A stretch of 64,000 nt of DNA from Chryseobacterium sp. JV274 (lineage in GTDB: Bacteria; Bacteroidota; Bacteroidia; Flavobacteriales; Weeksellaceae). The stretch is taken from NCBI RefSeq assembly GCF_903969135.1, contig NZ_LR824569.1:1984001-2048000 (forward strand). Reading direction: 5' to 3'. Of the stretch, positions 26,903 through 34,671 are shown piece after piece. The notes below the pieces were generated by a model. The model did no database searches and had not been told where the DNA came from. It was given only the letters and a program-made list of their open reading frames with translations. The stretch's first letter is position 1, and each line of letters starts with the position of its first letter. The position numbers and the translations under genes were made by a program.

Positions 26903-27352
26903 TTACAAAACCTCTATAATCTTCTGATGGATTTTATTTAAAGTAAACTCATCGCCTGATTTCATGCCCATCATTTTTTTGGCCATAGGACTTTCAGGAG
27001 AGATGGCATAAAACCGGTCTCCTTCAAAAAAAAACTCTCCTAAAGACACTGATATATAAAACCGGGCCTTGTTGGTGATCACAAGTGAGCCAAGCTGTAC
27101 TCTTTCCGTAGAGGTATTCAGGACTTTTGCCATATTTCTTTTAAGATCATTCAAAGCCCCCAGCTGTCGCTGCATCTGATAAATCTCCTCCTGCATCTCT
27201 TCTCTCATGCTGTCATATTTTGGAGTTTTTTTGATGTCACGGCTGGCCTCCAGGGTAAATTCGATAAAGTTTTTAAGCTTTTCAATTTTCTCTGCGATAG
27301 TAGTTTTTACAAAGTCTCTGATATGATTTTTTTCAAATACAATCTTCTCCAT
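26903..27352 (-). CDS. GreA/GreB-like protein
   Basis: A 149-residue protein. Residues 10 to about 85 are a long coiled coil (EMQEEIYQMQRQLGALNDLK). Residues 95-149 resemble the C-terminal FKBP-like domain of Gre factors: VQLGSLVITNK, then YAISPESPMAKKMMGMKSGD and EFTLN, matching the Gre pattern ISP.SP.g.allGk..GD...v. The N-terminal coil lacks the two acidic residues at a sharp hairpin tip that I would expect for transcript cleavage, so it may bind RNA polymerase for another purpose. Function is inferred from fold only. Confidence 0.7.
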   Translation of the reverse strand: MEKIVFEKNHIRDFVKTTIAEKIEKLKNFIEFTLEASRDIKKTPKYDSMREEMQEEIYQMQRQLGALNDLKRNMAKVLNTSTERVQLGSLVITNKARFYISVSLGEFFFEGDRFYAISPESPMAKKMMGMKSGDEFTLNKIHQKIIEVL

Positions 27353-27455
27353 ACAATCGATTCTTTATATAAAGATAATATTTTTGAATAATATTTCTTT
27401 GACTTAACATAAAAAAACGATTGCAAAATAGTTCATCCTTTTTAAAAATATTTTT

Positions 27456-27463
27456 TAGCTTTG
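27456..27463 (+). promoter_or_regulatory. -7 box of the DUF805 gene
   Basis: TAGCTTTG, full TAnnTTTG match, 19 nt before the ATG at 27483. Confidence 0.5.
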
Positions 27464-27482
27464 CCTCTTTAAAACTACAACC

Positions 27483-27845
27483 ATGTTTAAAGCACCATTT
27501 TCATTTGATGGGAGAATCAGAAGAACAGAATATGGATTATCATATCTTATATATCTTGTGTTTTCTGTTCCTTTCAATTTTTATTTTCAGACTAATGAAC
27601 AGCCATCCGGGGGTGTTACTATAGTTTTCTTCCTTTTATTAATTCCATTTCTTTGGTTTCTTATTGCACAGGGAGCAAAAAGATGTCATGACAGAGGAAA
27701 TTCAGGTTGGTTTCAACTAATTCCTTTGTATGGTTTATGGATGTTATTTGCAGACAGTGACCACGGACCCAATGAATACGGACCTAATCCTAAGGGTGAA
27801 GGAAACTATAACTCGATCAACGAGATTGGTAAGAAAGAATTGTAA
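27483..27845 (+). CDS. DUF805 membrane protein
   Basis: A 120-residue inner-membrane protein. The family signature is clear: FSFDGRIRRTEYGLSYL at the N-terminus, two hydrophobic helices (about 18-37 and 46-65), then GAKRCHDRGNSGWFQLIPLY and the C-terminal DSDHGPNEYGPNPKG. The charged RCHDRG loop is the hallmark of the family. Function is unknown. Monocistronic, with its own promoter and a terminator. Confidence 0.9.
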   Translation: MFKAPFSFDGRIRRTEYGLSYLIYLVFSVPFNFYFQTNEQPSGGVTIVFFLLLIPFLWFLIAQGAKRCHDRGNSGWFQLIPLYGLWMLFADSDHGPNEYGPNPKGEGNYNSINEIGKKEL

Positions 27846-27849
27846 TAAA

Positions 27850-27876
27850 AAAGCCTTGTAAAATTTACAAGGCTTT
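27850..27876. terminator. Bidirectional terminator
   Basis: AAAGCCTTGTAAA (27850-27862) and TTTACAAGGCTTT (27864-27876) form a near-perfect palindrome with A-rich left and T-rich right flanks, between two converging genes. Confidence 0.75.
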
Positions 27877-27880
27877 CGTT

Positions 27881-28405
27881 TTATTTTTCAGCAAGTTTCT
27901 TCAGATCACCAAGACCTTGGCCAAACATTTTATCCATGTTACTGTCCATCATAGGCTTCATGATCTTCATCATGGTGTTCAGTTCATTATCAATCATCCA
28001 GGTTACTTTTGTTCCGCTTCCTTCAGGAGTCAGTACAATATTACTTTTAGCCATACCTTCAAAAGGTTTTATGAAATGAAGCTGGGTACCTAGCTTTTCA
28101 TTAGGTGTAATTTCAGTAATGGATTGCTCACCTTCGCTGTCATCCCCTGTCCAGTGATAGGAGTCGCCTATCTGGTCTCCTGCCCCTGAGTAGGTAACAG
28201 AGAAATTTTTTATTTCTTTAGAAAAAGGATCCCATGTATTGTATGCTTTTAAAGAGTTTGTATGCTGCCATACTTTATCTTTTGGTGCATTGATGACAAT
28301 AGATTTTTCATAATGGTAATCTTTACTGAAAGCCAGCATAGCAATTACAGCATAGATAATAATCAGCACGATGATGGCTCCGATGATTTTTAAGAGTGTT
28401 TTCAT
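27881..28405 (-). CDS. SRPBCC-family protein with N-terminal membrane anchor
   Basis: A 174-residue protein. A transmembrane anchor (IIGAIIVLIIIYAVIAMLAF, residues 7-26) is followed by a START/Bet v1-like ligand-binding fold: SIVINAPKDKVWQHTNSLKA, GDQIGDSYHWTG, KLGTQLHFIKPF and TKVTWMIDNELN. The family is often called polyketide cyclase/dehydrase, but no catalysis can be claimed. It probably binds a lipid or other hydrophobic ligand facing the periplasm. Confidence 0.82.
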   Translation of the reverse strand: MKTLLKIIGAIIVLIIIYAVIAMLAFSKDYHYEKSIVINAPKDKVWQHTNSLKAYNTWDPFSKEIKNFSVTYSGAGDQIGDSYHWTGDDSEGEQSITEITPNEKLGTQLHFIKPFEGMAKSNIVLTPEGSGTKVTWMIDNELNTMMKIMKPMMDSNMDKMFGQGLGDLKKLAEK

Positions 28406-28602
28406 AGTCTATATATTTAAGGTTATTTATTTTAAATCTGTTCTCAAAATTAAATATTCCCACATCACTCCCACTTTCCATATGACAAGATTATTTAAAG
28501 ATAAGTATTTTTGTCATAACTTGTGAGTAAGGCATTATTTTTGAGCATTTCAGCTGTGATTCCTGATGAATCATTACATTTACCTTATATAAAGATCAAA
28601 AA

Positions 28603-30639
28603 ATGAATATTTTAACAGAAAAATTTACTACCCCATACCATTCGGCACCATTCAGTGACATTAAAAATGAAGATTATCTTCCGGCATTTAAAGAACTGAT
28701 ACAAAAATCCGAAGCAGAAATTGATACTATTGTCAACAATCCTGAAGCACCTACTTTCGAAAATGTAATCGAAGCACTGGCCTATTCCGGAGAGCAGTTG
28801 GATGTGGTTTCAAATATTTTTTTCAACTTAAATTCTGCAGAAACCAGCGATGAAATTCAGCAAATCGCTCAGGAGGTTTCTCCGATCTTAACGGAATATT
28901 CTTCAAAAATATCTCAAAACGAAGCCCTTTTCAACAAAATCAAAAAAGTATATGATGAAAAGGACAAGTATAATCTTAATGAAGAGCAGGAAATGCTTTT
29001 AAATGAGACCTACAAAGGTTTTGTAAGAAGCGGAGCTTTATTGAATGAGGAAGACAAAGAAACATTAAAGAAAATCAGCATGGATCTTTCTTTAAAATCT
29101 TTACAGTTCGGACAGAATGTTTTGGCTTCTACGAATGCTTATTTCAAACATATCACCAACAAAGAAGATCTTGCGGGCATTCCTGAAGCTATCATTAATC
29201 AATATGCAGAGGAAGCTAAGGAAAGAAACCTGGAAGGCTGGGTAGTAACGTTACAATATCCAAGCTATATTCCATTCATGACGTATGCTGAAAACCGCGA
29301 ACTGAGAAAGGAACTGGCATTAGCAAACGGTAAAAAATCTTTTGACGGCGGAGAGTTTGACAATCAGAATCTGATCAAAGAGCTGCTTACTCTAAAACAG
29401 CAGAAAGCTGAACTTATTGGATATAAAAACTATGCAGATTTTGTTCTTGAAGAAAGAATGGCGAAGTCTCCGGTAAAAGTTCTGGATTTTCTAAATGAGC
29501 TTTTAGCCAAGGCAAAACCATATGCTGATAAGGAAATTGAAGAATTAAAAGCTTTAGCAAAAGCTGATGGAATTGAAGAAATGCAAGGCTATGATCACGC
29601 ATTCTATGCTGAAAAACTTCGTAAAGAGAAATTTGATCTGAATGATGAGGAATTAAAACCTTACTTCCCGCTCAATCAGGTACAGGAAGCTGTATTCGGA
29701 CTGGCTGGAAAACTTTTTGGATTGACTTTTGAGGAAAGAAATGATATTCCGAAATACCACGAAGATGTAAAAGTATATGAAGTAAAAGAAGCCTTCGGCT
29801 CCGCTCAGGCTGACAGCTACAAGGCATTATTATACGTTGATTATTTCCCAAGAAAAGGGAAAAGAGCCGGTGCATGGATGACCAGCTACAAAAATCAGTA
29901 TAAACAAAACGGTGAAAATTCCCGTCCACATATTTCAATTGTTTGTAACTTCAGCAAACCAACAAAAGATACACCGAGCTTATTGACATTCCAGGAAGTG
30001 ACTACTTTGTTCCATGAATTCGGGCATGCTCTTCACGGAATGATGGCAGATACCCAATATCCTACGTTGTCAGGAACTTCTGTAAAATGGGATTTTGTGG
30101 AACTTCCATCTCAGTTTCTGGAAAACTTCTGTTATGAACCAGAGTTCTTAAAAACATTCGCCAAACATTATAAAACCGGGGAAGTACTTCCTGACGAGAA
30201 AATTGAAAAGATAGAACAGTCTAAAAACTTCATGGAAGGTTATCAAACCTTAAGACAGCTAGGTTTCGGACTTCTGGATATGAACTACCATACAAAAGTT
30301 GAAGAATTAAAAAATGAAAGTGTAAAGGAGTTTGAAGATAAGTATACCAAAGCAACAACTCTTTATCCTTCCAATTCCGAAACGGCAATGAGCCCAAGTT
30401 TCTCCCATATTTTCCAGGGCGGATATTCTGCCGGGTATTATTCATATAAATGGGCTGAAGTTCTGGATGCGGATGCTTTCCAGTATTTCAAAGAAAACGG
30501 AATCTTCAATCCTGAGATTGCTGCCAAATATAAAGTACTGCTTTCTTCAGGGGGAACAAAAGATCCAATGGAATTGTATAAAAGCTTCAGAGGCAGTGAG
30601 CCGAAAGTAGAGAGTTTATTGAAAAGAGCATTTGGATAG
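28603..30639 (+). CDS. M3-family zinc metallopeptidase (Dcp/oligopeptidase A type)
   Basis: A 678-residue cytoplasmic oligopeptidase. The zinc motif HEFGH is at residues 471-475 (TTLFHEFGHALHG), with the downstream glutamate in the FVELPSQFLENF segment near 500. There is no signal peptide, and the length fits the Dcp/PrlC family. Residues about 397-405 (AFGSAQADS) are encoded by a copy of the dispersed REP-like repeat, in frame and without a stop, between VKVYEVKE and YKALLYVDYF. The insertion lies in a surface loop of the zincin domain in E. coli Dcp by rough alignment, so the enzyme may well stay active. Confidence 0.92.
   Translation: MNILTEKFTTPYHSAPFSDIKNEDYLPAFKELIQKSEAEIDTIVNNPEAPTFENVIEALAYSGEQLDVVSNIFFNLNSAETSDEIQQIAQEVSPILTEYSSKISQNEALFNKIKKVYDEKDKYNLNEEQEMLLNETYKGFVRSGALLNEEDKETLKKISMDLSLKSLQFGQNVLASTNAYFKHITNKEDLAGIPEAIINQYAEEAKERNLEGWVVTLQYPSYIPFMTYAENRELRKELALANGKKSFDGGEFDNQNLIKELLTLKQQKAELIGYKNYADFVLEERMAKSPVKVLDFLNELLAKAKPYADKEIEELKALAKADGIEEMQGYDHAFYAEKLRKEKFDLNDEELKPYFPLNQVQEAVFGLAGKLFGLTFEERNDIPKYHEDVKVYEVKEAFGSAQADSYKALLYVDYFPRKGKRAGAWMTSYKNQYKQNGENSRPHISIVCNFSKPTKDTPSLLTFQEVTTLFHEFGHALHGMMADTQYPTLSGTSVKWDFVELPSQFLENFCYEPEFLKTFAKHYKTGEVLPDEKIEKIEQSKNFMEGYQTLRQLGFGLLDMNYHTKVEELKNESVKEFEDKYTKATTLYPSNSETAMSPSFSHIFQGGYSAGYYSYKWAEVLDADAFQYFKENGIFNPEIAAKYKVLLSSGGTKDPMELYKSFRGSEPKVESLLKRAFG
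29793..29815 (+). repeat. REP-like repeat inside the M3 peptidase gene
   Basis: CTTCGGCTCCGCTCAG followed by GCTGACA differs by about two bases from the intergenic copies at 35-57 and 22102-22124. It contributes codons for FGSAQADS in frame. Confidence 0.75.
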
Positions 30640-30677
30640 GATATACATTCAGATTGTGACAGAAAAAATAAATATAA

Positions 30678-30704
30678 AAAGGACAGCAATTGCTGTTCTT
30701 TTTT
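30678..30704 (+). terminator. Terminator of the M3 peptidase gene
   Basis: AGGACAGCA pairs with TGCTGTTCT (one G-T), followed by TTTTTT, about 40 nt after the stop codon. Confidence 0.7.
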
Positions 30705-30786
30705 GTTTCATCGTTACGTGTATTGTGCTTTATGAAATTTTGTAAATTAGTCGCTCAATATACTCAAACCAAATTCCTGATTTCAC

Positions 30787-31206
30787 ATGACCATCGAAGA
30801 ACAAATCAAAGACTATATCAACAGCCAGCCTGAGAAGAAACGAAATGATATGCAGGAACTTCATCACATCATTCTAGAGCTTATGCCGGCATGCCAGCTG
30901 TGGTTTCTGGATGGTAAAAACAGTGAAAATAAAACAGTTTCCAATCCCAATATCGGCTATGGATTCTATACCATACAGTATACCGACGGAAACACCAGAG
31001 ATTTCTATCAGATTGGAATGAGTGCCAACACCACGGGAATTTCTATTTATGTTCTCAACATTGATGATAAAACCTATCTGTCTGCCACCTATGGAGATAA
31101 AATAGGTAAAGCCAGTGTAACCGGATATTGCATTAAGTTCAAATCCTTGAAAGATATCAACGTTGAAATCCTGAAAGCAGCCATACTGGATGGGATTAAA
31201 GCATAA
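30787..31206 (+). CDS. DUF1801 (YdhG-like) protein
   Basis: A 139-residue protein with the DUF1801/YdhG fold. The N-terminus is IEEQIKDYINSQPEKKRNDM, then LHHIILELMPACQLWFLDGK, a conserved YTIQY strand and the C-terminal SLKDINVEILKAAILDGIKA. Members are small soluble proteins, and some are linked to iron or frataxin-like functions, but this is not established. Followed 40 nt later by the next gene, possibly one transcript. Confidence 0.8.
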   Translation: MTIEEQIKDYINSQPEKKRNDMQELHHIILELMPACQLWFLDGKNSENKTVSNPNIGYGFYTIQYTDGNTRDFYQIGMSANTTGISIYVLNIDDKTYLSATYGDKIGKASVTGYCIKFKSLKDINVEILKAAILDGIKA

Positions 31207-31246
31207 GTAGATCCTTTACATAAAAATATCTTATAAATTTGTCTTT

Positions 31247-32557
31247 ATGACAACAATCCAACAGCTTTATAAAACTTTAGATGAACGCAAACGTCCTGAA
31301 GATGTTGCGGAAATGATTGTTGATATAATAAAAAGCGACTTTAAAATTCATGAACATGCTATTTTAAGTAAAGCAGCCAACCATTCCCTGAAAAACAGTT
31401 TCTATGGGTACACCTCAATGCTTGAAACTTTTGGAGTTGCCATCGGTGCAGGAAAACAAATCAAAAAAGCAGTTGAAATTTTTAAAATCAGTGAAAAAGA
31501 AAACTCGGGATATAATAATGTGGATGAAATTGAAGCTTTTCTGAAAGAAGTTTCTTCCCTTATTCATAAAGATGTTGGACAAAATGATTTCAGAAAAGAC
31601 CGTCTTAATAAAGATTTGAGAAAGCTCGCCGGAATGGATATTTCCAAACGGAATTATAATAAAAAATGGAGGCTTCTGAAAAGGATTGAAATCAGGCTTC
31701 AGAAATTTATTCACGAATCAAAAAAGATTGAATTTCAGAAAATTTCCAAACACGGACTTTCCCATACGATCAGTTTTGAAGATTTCTCTGCTGATCTGAA
31801 TACAGCCTGCTTTATCGCTTATTTTAATGCACGCAGCAATCTGAGAAGCACCTTTACCAATCAAAGCCAGGACAGACCTTTTGATGGGATATGCGACATG
31901 CTTTTCAACCGATGCAAACAAAATTCGGAAGGAACAAATTGGTCAGTTATTTCCTATATCTACTCTTCCCGGGAAGTTTTACAGCATCTGACAGACGAAC
32001 AGAAAGGAAATTTATTAGGAAAATGGACCGTTATTCTCGAAGAAATTTCAGGATTTCTGGAGATGCTTTGGTATGAAAATGATATTTACAGGAAAACCAT
32101 GGCTGTCAAAAAAGGAAATGATTCCACCACCTGGAATAATACAGCCGGAGCCTGGAATAAAGCCAGAGATAATTGGATGAACCTGATTTATGCTTTAGGG
32201 CTGGATTCTATTCTTGAAGATCTTTGTTTTGGAAAAGTAATGCGCCTGATGGCAGCCGATGTGATCGCATGGCATTTATCTACTGGCGGCAAGATCGATC
32301 CCAATACAGAAGTCTGGAATAATGTACCTTTGCCATGGGAGGTTTTTCAGGAAAGAGTTTTCTGCAATAAGGAAATTATTGTCAATGCCTGTAAGGAGGC
32401 TGGCATAGATCCTGAAAAATCAGGATGGATTGCTCCGAGAATTCATGGAGTAAGCCCATTCAGACCTACCCCTGAACTGGTGCATGGGGTGATGGTTTCA
32501 AATCCGTTTCTTGCGAAAGTTTTAAGACAGAATAAATATTTTTCAGGAAAAATATGA
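31247..32557 (+). CDS. Conserved-looking protein of unknown function next to tRNA-like genes
   Basis: A 436-residue soluble protein; I do not recognise it. Residues about 100-165 are strongly basic (KDRLNKDLRKLAGMDISKRN, then KKWRLLKRIEIRLQKF), a possible nucleic-acid-binding region. The centre has several Trp (NSEGTNWSVISYIYSSREVL, WNNTAGAWNKARDNW). The C-terminus (WIAPRIHGVSPFRPTPELVH) is compact and has the look of a conserved core. There are no signal peptide or membrane helices. It ends 11 nt before the first of two unusual tRNA-like genes, with no terminator between, so protein and RNAs may be one transcript. A functional link is inference. Confidence 0.6.
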   Translation: MTTIQQLYKTLDERKRPEDVAEMIVDIIKSDFKIHEHAILSKAANHSLKNSFYGYTSMLETFGVAIGAGKQIKKAVEIFKISEKENSGYNNVDEIEAFLKEVSSLIHKDVGQNDFRKDRLNKDLRKLAGMDISKRNYNKKWRLLKRIEIRLQKFIHESKKIEFQKISKHGLSHTISFEDFSADLNTACFIAYFNARSNLRSTFTNQSQDRPFDGICDMLFNRCKQNSEGTNWSVISYIYSSREVLQHLTDEQKGNLLGKWTVILEEISGFLEMLWYENDIYRKTMAVKKGNDSTTWNNTAGAWNKARDNWMNLIYALGLDSILEDLCFGKVMRLMAADVIAWHLSTGGKIDPNTEVWNNVPLPWEVFQERVFCNKEIIVNACKEAGIDPEKSGWIAPRIHGVSPFRPTPELVHGVMVSNPFLAKVLRQNKYFSGKI

Positions 32558-32568
32558 GAAAAATAAAA

Positions 32569-32643
32569 GGATAGGTTAGCTCAGTGGCAGAGCACCTGGC
32601 TCTTCACCCGGGTTGACGCAGGTTCGAGCCCTGCACCTATCCT
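32569..32643 (+). tRNA. tRNA-like gene 1: 8-nt anticodon loop, 8-bp acceptor stem
   Basis: A cloverleaf is readable. The acceptor GGATAGGT (32569-32576) pairs with ACCTATCC (32635-32642), eight pairs instead of seven, and the flanking A-T could add a ninth. The D-stem is GCTC/GAGC and the T-arm GCAGG-TTCGAGC-CCTGC. The anticodon stem CCTGG/CCGGG is complete (one G-T) only if the loop has eight bases, CTCTTCAC (32600-32607). With a seven-base loop, one stem pair is a T-C mismatch. The anticodon could be UUC (Glu) with an inserted C, CUU (Lys), or a quadruplet. No CCA is encoded, normal for this group. Function uncertain. Confidence 0.7.
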
Positions 32644-32647
32644 GATA

Positions 32648-32720
32648 TCTGATATAGCTCAGTGGCAGAGCACCCGGCTCTTGGACCGGGAGGACACAGG
32701 TTCGAGCCCTGTTATCAGAC
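32648..32720 (+). tRNA. tRNA-like gene 2: 8-nt anticodon loop
   Basis: Acceptor TCTGATA/TATCAGA (seven pairs), linker TA, D-stem GCTC/GAGC with the same D-loop AGTGGCA as gene 1, anticodon stem CCCGG/CCGGG (perfect), and an eight-base loop CTCTTGGA (32678-32685). The variable loop is AGGAC and the T-arm ACAGG-TTCGAGC-CCTGT. It begins with U1-A72, as in E. coli tRNA-Gln. The anticodon may be UUG (Gln) with an extra C before it, or a quadruplet. It lies 4 nt after gene 1 and shares the D-arm, suggesting tandem duplication. No CCA encoded. Confidence 0.7.
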
Positions 32721-32817
32721 CGAATTAATACAATAATGAACAGGAATACGAAACTTTCTGTTCTAAGAAGCTAAATTTGTACAGCATAAGCAAACATCCA
32801 TTCTGTAATTTTAAATA

Positions 32818-33201
32818 ATGAGTACTATACCCCAAAGATTAGAAAACGTAAAAAAACTTCAGGCTAAAAGATGGGAAAATGAAGACCATTGGGATACTTT
32901 AAATGACCTGCTGATCAAAGAACTGGATGAAATTTTACTGATTGAACCTGAAAACACACCGGCTTTAATTGATATTGGTGCTGTGTATTCCGATATGGGA
33001 GAAAATGAAAAAGCGCTGGAGTATTTAAAGACGGCTTTAGAATTAGGTTCTAAAGACAAAAACCTATTTGTAAACCTGGCTATTGTACTCGTTTATATGG
33101 AAAAGCATCAGGAAGAATATTTGGAATATCTTGAAGAAGCTGAAGATAAAATTGAGGATCCGCTTACTTTTAAAGCGTATTTTGATCCTCAATCCCGTTA
33201 A
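32818..33201 (+). CDS. Small TPR-containing protein
   Basis: A 127-residue soluble protein with one or two tetratricopeptide-like repeats: PALIDIGAVYSDMGENEKAL and LFVNLAIVLVYMEKHQEEYL. The N-terminus (IPQRLENVKKLQAKRWENED) is helical. Probably a protein-interaction adaptor; the partner is unknown. It is followed closely by the YqaE-type gene. Confidence 0.7.
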   Translation: MSTIPQRLENVKKLQAKRWENEDHWDTLNDLLIKELDEILLIEPENTPALIDIGAVYSDMGENEKALEYLKTALELGSKDKNLFVNLAIVLVYMEKHQEEYLEYLEEAEDKIEDPLTFKAYFDPQSR

Positions 33202-33228
33202 AAGTATGTTCAATTAAAATTTAAAACT

Positions 33229-33429
33229 ATGTTACTAGCCATATTACTTCCTTTCTTATCCTTCATTATCCGTGGAAAAGTTCTCACCGGAATTATCTGT
33301 CTGATTTTACAGATTACGCTGATCGGATGGCTTCCTGCCGCCATTTGGGCTGTTCTTTCTTTAAACAATGAAAGAGCGGATAAACGCAATGACAAACTGA
33401 TTAAAGCGTTTCGCAAAAATCAAAAGTAA
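33229..33429 (+). CDS. YqaE/Pmp3-family small membrane protein
   Basis: A 66-residue protein with two hydrophobic helices (LLAILLPFLSFIIRG and LTGIICLILQITLIGWLPAA) around a short loop, then WAVLSLNNERADKRNDK. The order matches UPF0057/Pmp3 stress-associated membrane peptides, which affect membrane potential in yeast. The role in bacteria is unclear. Confidence 0.78.
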   Translation: MLLAILLPFLSFIIRGKVLTGIICLILQITLIGWLPAAIWAVLSLNNERADKRNDKLIKAFRKNQK

Positions 33430-33622
33430 CTTTTCAATTCCCAATACAGACAATACATTAAGATTCTGATATAATTGTCGTAAATTTACATAGGCCCTAT
33501 TCTCACCGGAGAAATTACTGGAACTAAAATTCCTTTGACTGAAATATTTTCAAAGTCTGAAACGTATTAGTTTAACATCAAAAAGAACAGCAATATTCCA
33601 TATCAAGGTTTTGAACCTTGAC

Positions 33623-33682
33623 ATGGATAATAAAAAAGTTAAAATGATTTTAATTAAAGAACCTCATTTTTTGAAGCTATGA
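33623..33682 (+). CDS. Possible 19-residue upstream peptide
   Basis: A short frame (MDNKKVKMILIKEPHFLKL) whose TGA overlaps the ATG of the methyltransferase as ATGA. A hairpin, CAAGGTT-TTG-AACCTTG (33604-33620), precedes it by 3 nt. Such coupling may be chance at this length. No amino-acid bias suggests attenuation. Confidence 0.2.
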   Translation: MDNKKVKMILIKEPHFLKL

Positions 33683-34410
33683 AAGAAAATAAATACGACA
33701 ATCCATCATTTTTTGACCAGTACGAAAAAATGCTCCGATCACAGATAGGATTGGAAGGAGCCGGAGAATGGCACACCTTAAAAAAGATGCTGCCTGATTT
33801 TCAGGGAAAGAATATTCTTGACCTTGGCTGCGGTTTTGGATGGCACTGCCGGTATGCAATGGAAAATGGTGCAGAATCTGTGATCGGAATTGATCTTTCG
33901 GAAAGAATGCTGGCCAAAGCTCAGGAAATCAATAATCTGGAAGGAATTCAATATGAAAGAAAAGCTCTGGAAGATGTTGATTATCCCGCTGAAAAATTTG
34001 ATATCATATTGAGTTCACTCACATTACATTATGTAGAATCATTTGATACTATTGCTCAGCATATTTACAATTGGTTGAGTCCCGGGGGATCTTTTGTCTT
34101 TTCAGTGGAGCACCCTGTTTTCACTGCTGAAGGCGGCCAGGACTGGGTGTATGATAAAAACGGCGAAAAAACCTGTTGGCCTGTAGACCGTTATTTTTTA
34201 GAAGGAAAAAGAAACACTACTTTTTTAGGAGAAAATGTGATCAAATACCATCGTACTTTAACTTCTTATTTAAATACACTATTAAAACACGGCTTCAAAA
34301 TCAAAGAAGTTATTGAACCGGAACCAGGTCAGGAGATGTTGAAAGAAATCCCGGAGATAAAAGAAGAACTCCGCAGACCGATGATGTTGTTAATCTCTGT
34401 TGAAAAATAG
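33679..34410 (+). CDS. Class I SAM-dependent methyltransferase
   Basis: A 243-residue soluble enzyme. The SAM-binding motif I is NILDLGCGFGWHCRYA (about residues 45-60), the acidic loop-2 residue is in VIGIDLSERM, and motif IV-like FDIILSSLTLHYV is near residue 110. The family covers small-molecule methyltransferases (UbiE/Tam-like); the substrate is not known. It may be monocistronic. Confidence 0.88.
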   Translation: MKENKYDNPSFFDQYEKMLRSQIGLEGAGEWHTLKKMLPDFQGKNILDLGCGFGWHCRYAMENGAESVIGIDLSERMLAKAQEINNLEGIQYERKALEDVDYPAEKFDIILSSLTLHYVESFDTIAQHIYNWLSPGGSFVFSVEHPVFTAEGGQDWVYDKNGEKTCWPVDRYFLEGKRNTTFLGENVIKYHRTLTSYLNTLLKHGFKIKEVIEPEPGQEMLKEIPEIKEELRRPMMLLISVEK

Positions 34411-34644
34411 CTTTTAAACTGGCAGACGGATAATTTTCCCTGCATGGAATCACCTGATTTTCGAAAGATTCGTAAGTGATTAAAATGTATAGACAAAGAC
34501 GGCAAAAAAACAAAATCTCGCCTGAATCATCAACTTTTTTATAATCTTAAGTCTGAAGATCGTTAACTGTTTTTAGATGAAATCAATTTTAAAAATGAAA
34601 AAACAAATTGCTATATTGTATAACATAGTAATAATAAATAATTA

Positions 34645-34662
34645 TATCTTTGCATAACAAAG
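34645..34662 (+). promoter_or_regulatory. -7 box and inverted repeat before the second serine hydrolase
   Basis: TATCTTTG (34645-34652) is a full consensus -7 box. It overlaps an inverted repeat, CTTTG-CATAA-CAAAG (34648-34662), which could be an operator. Confidence 0.45.
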
Positions 34663-34671
34663 TATAAAAAT

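Noticed and set aside
31415..31714. Antisense frame opposite the 436-residue gene
   Set aside because: Shadow frame with no independent signals.
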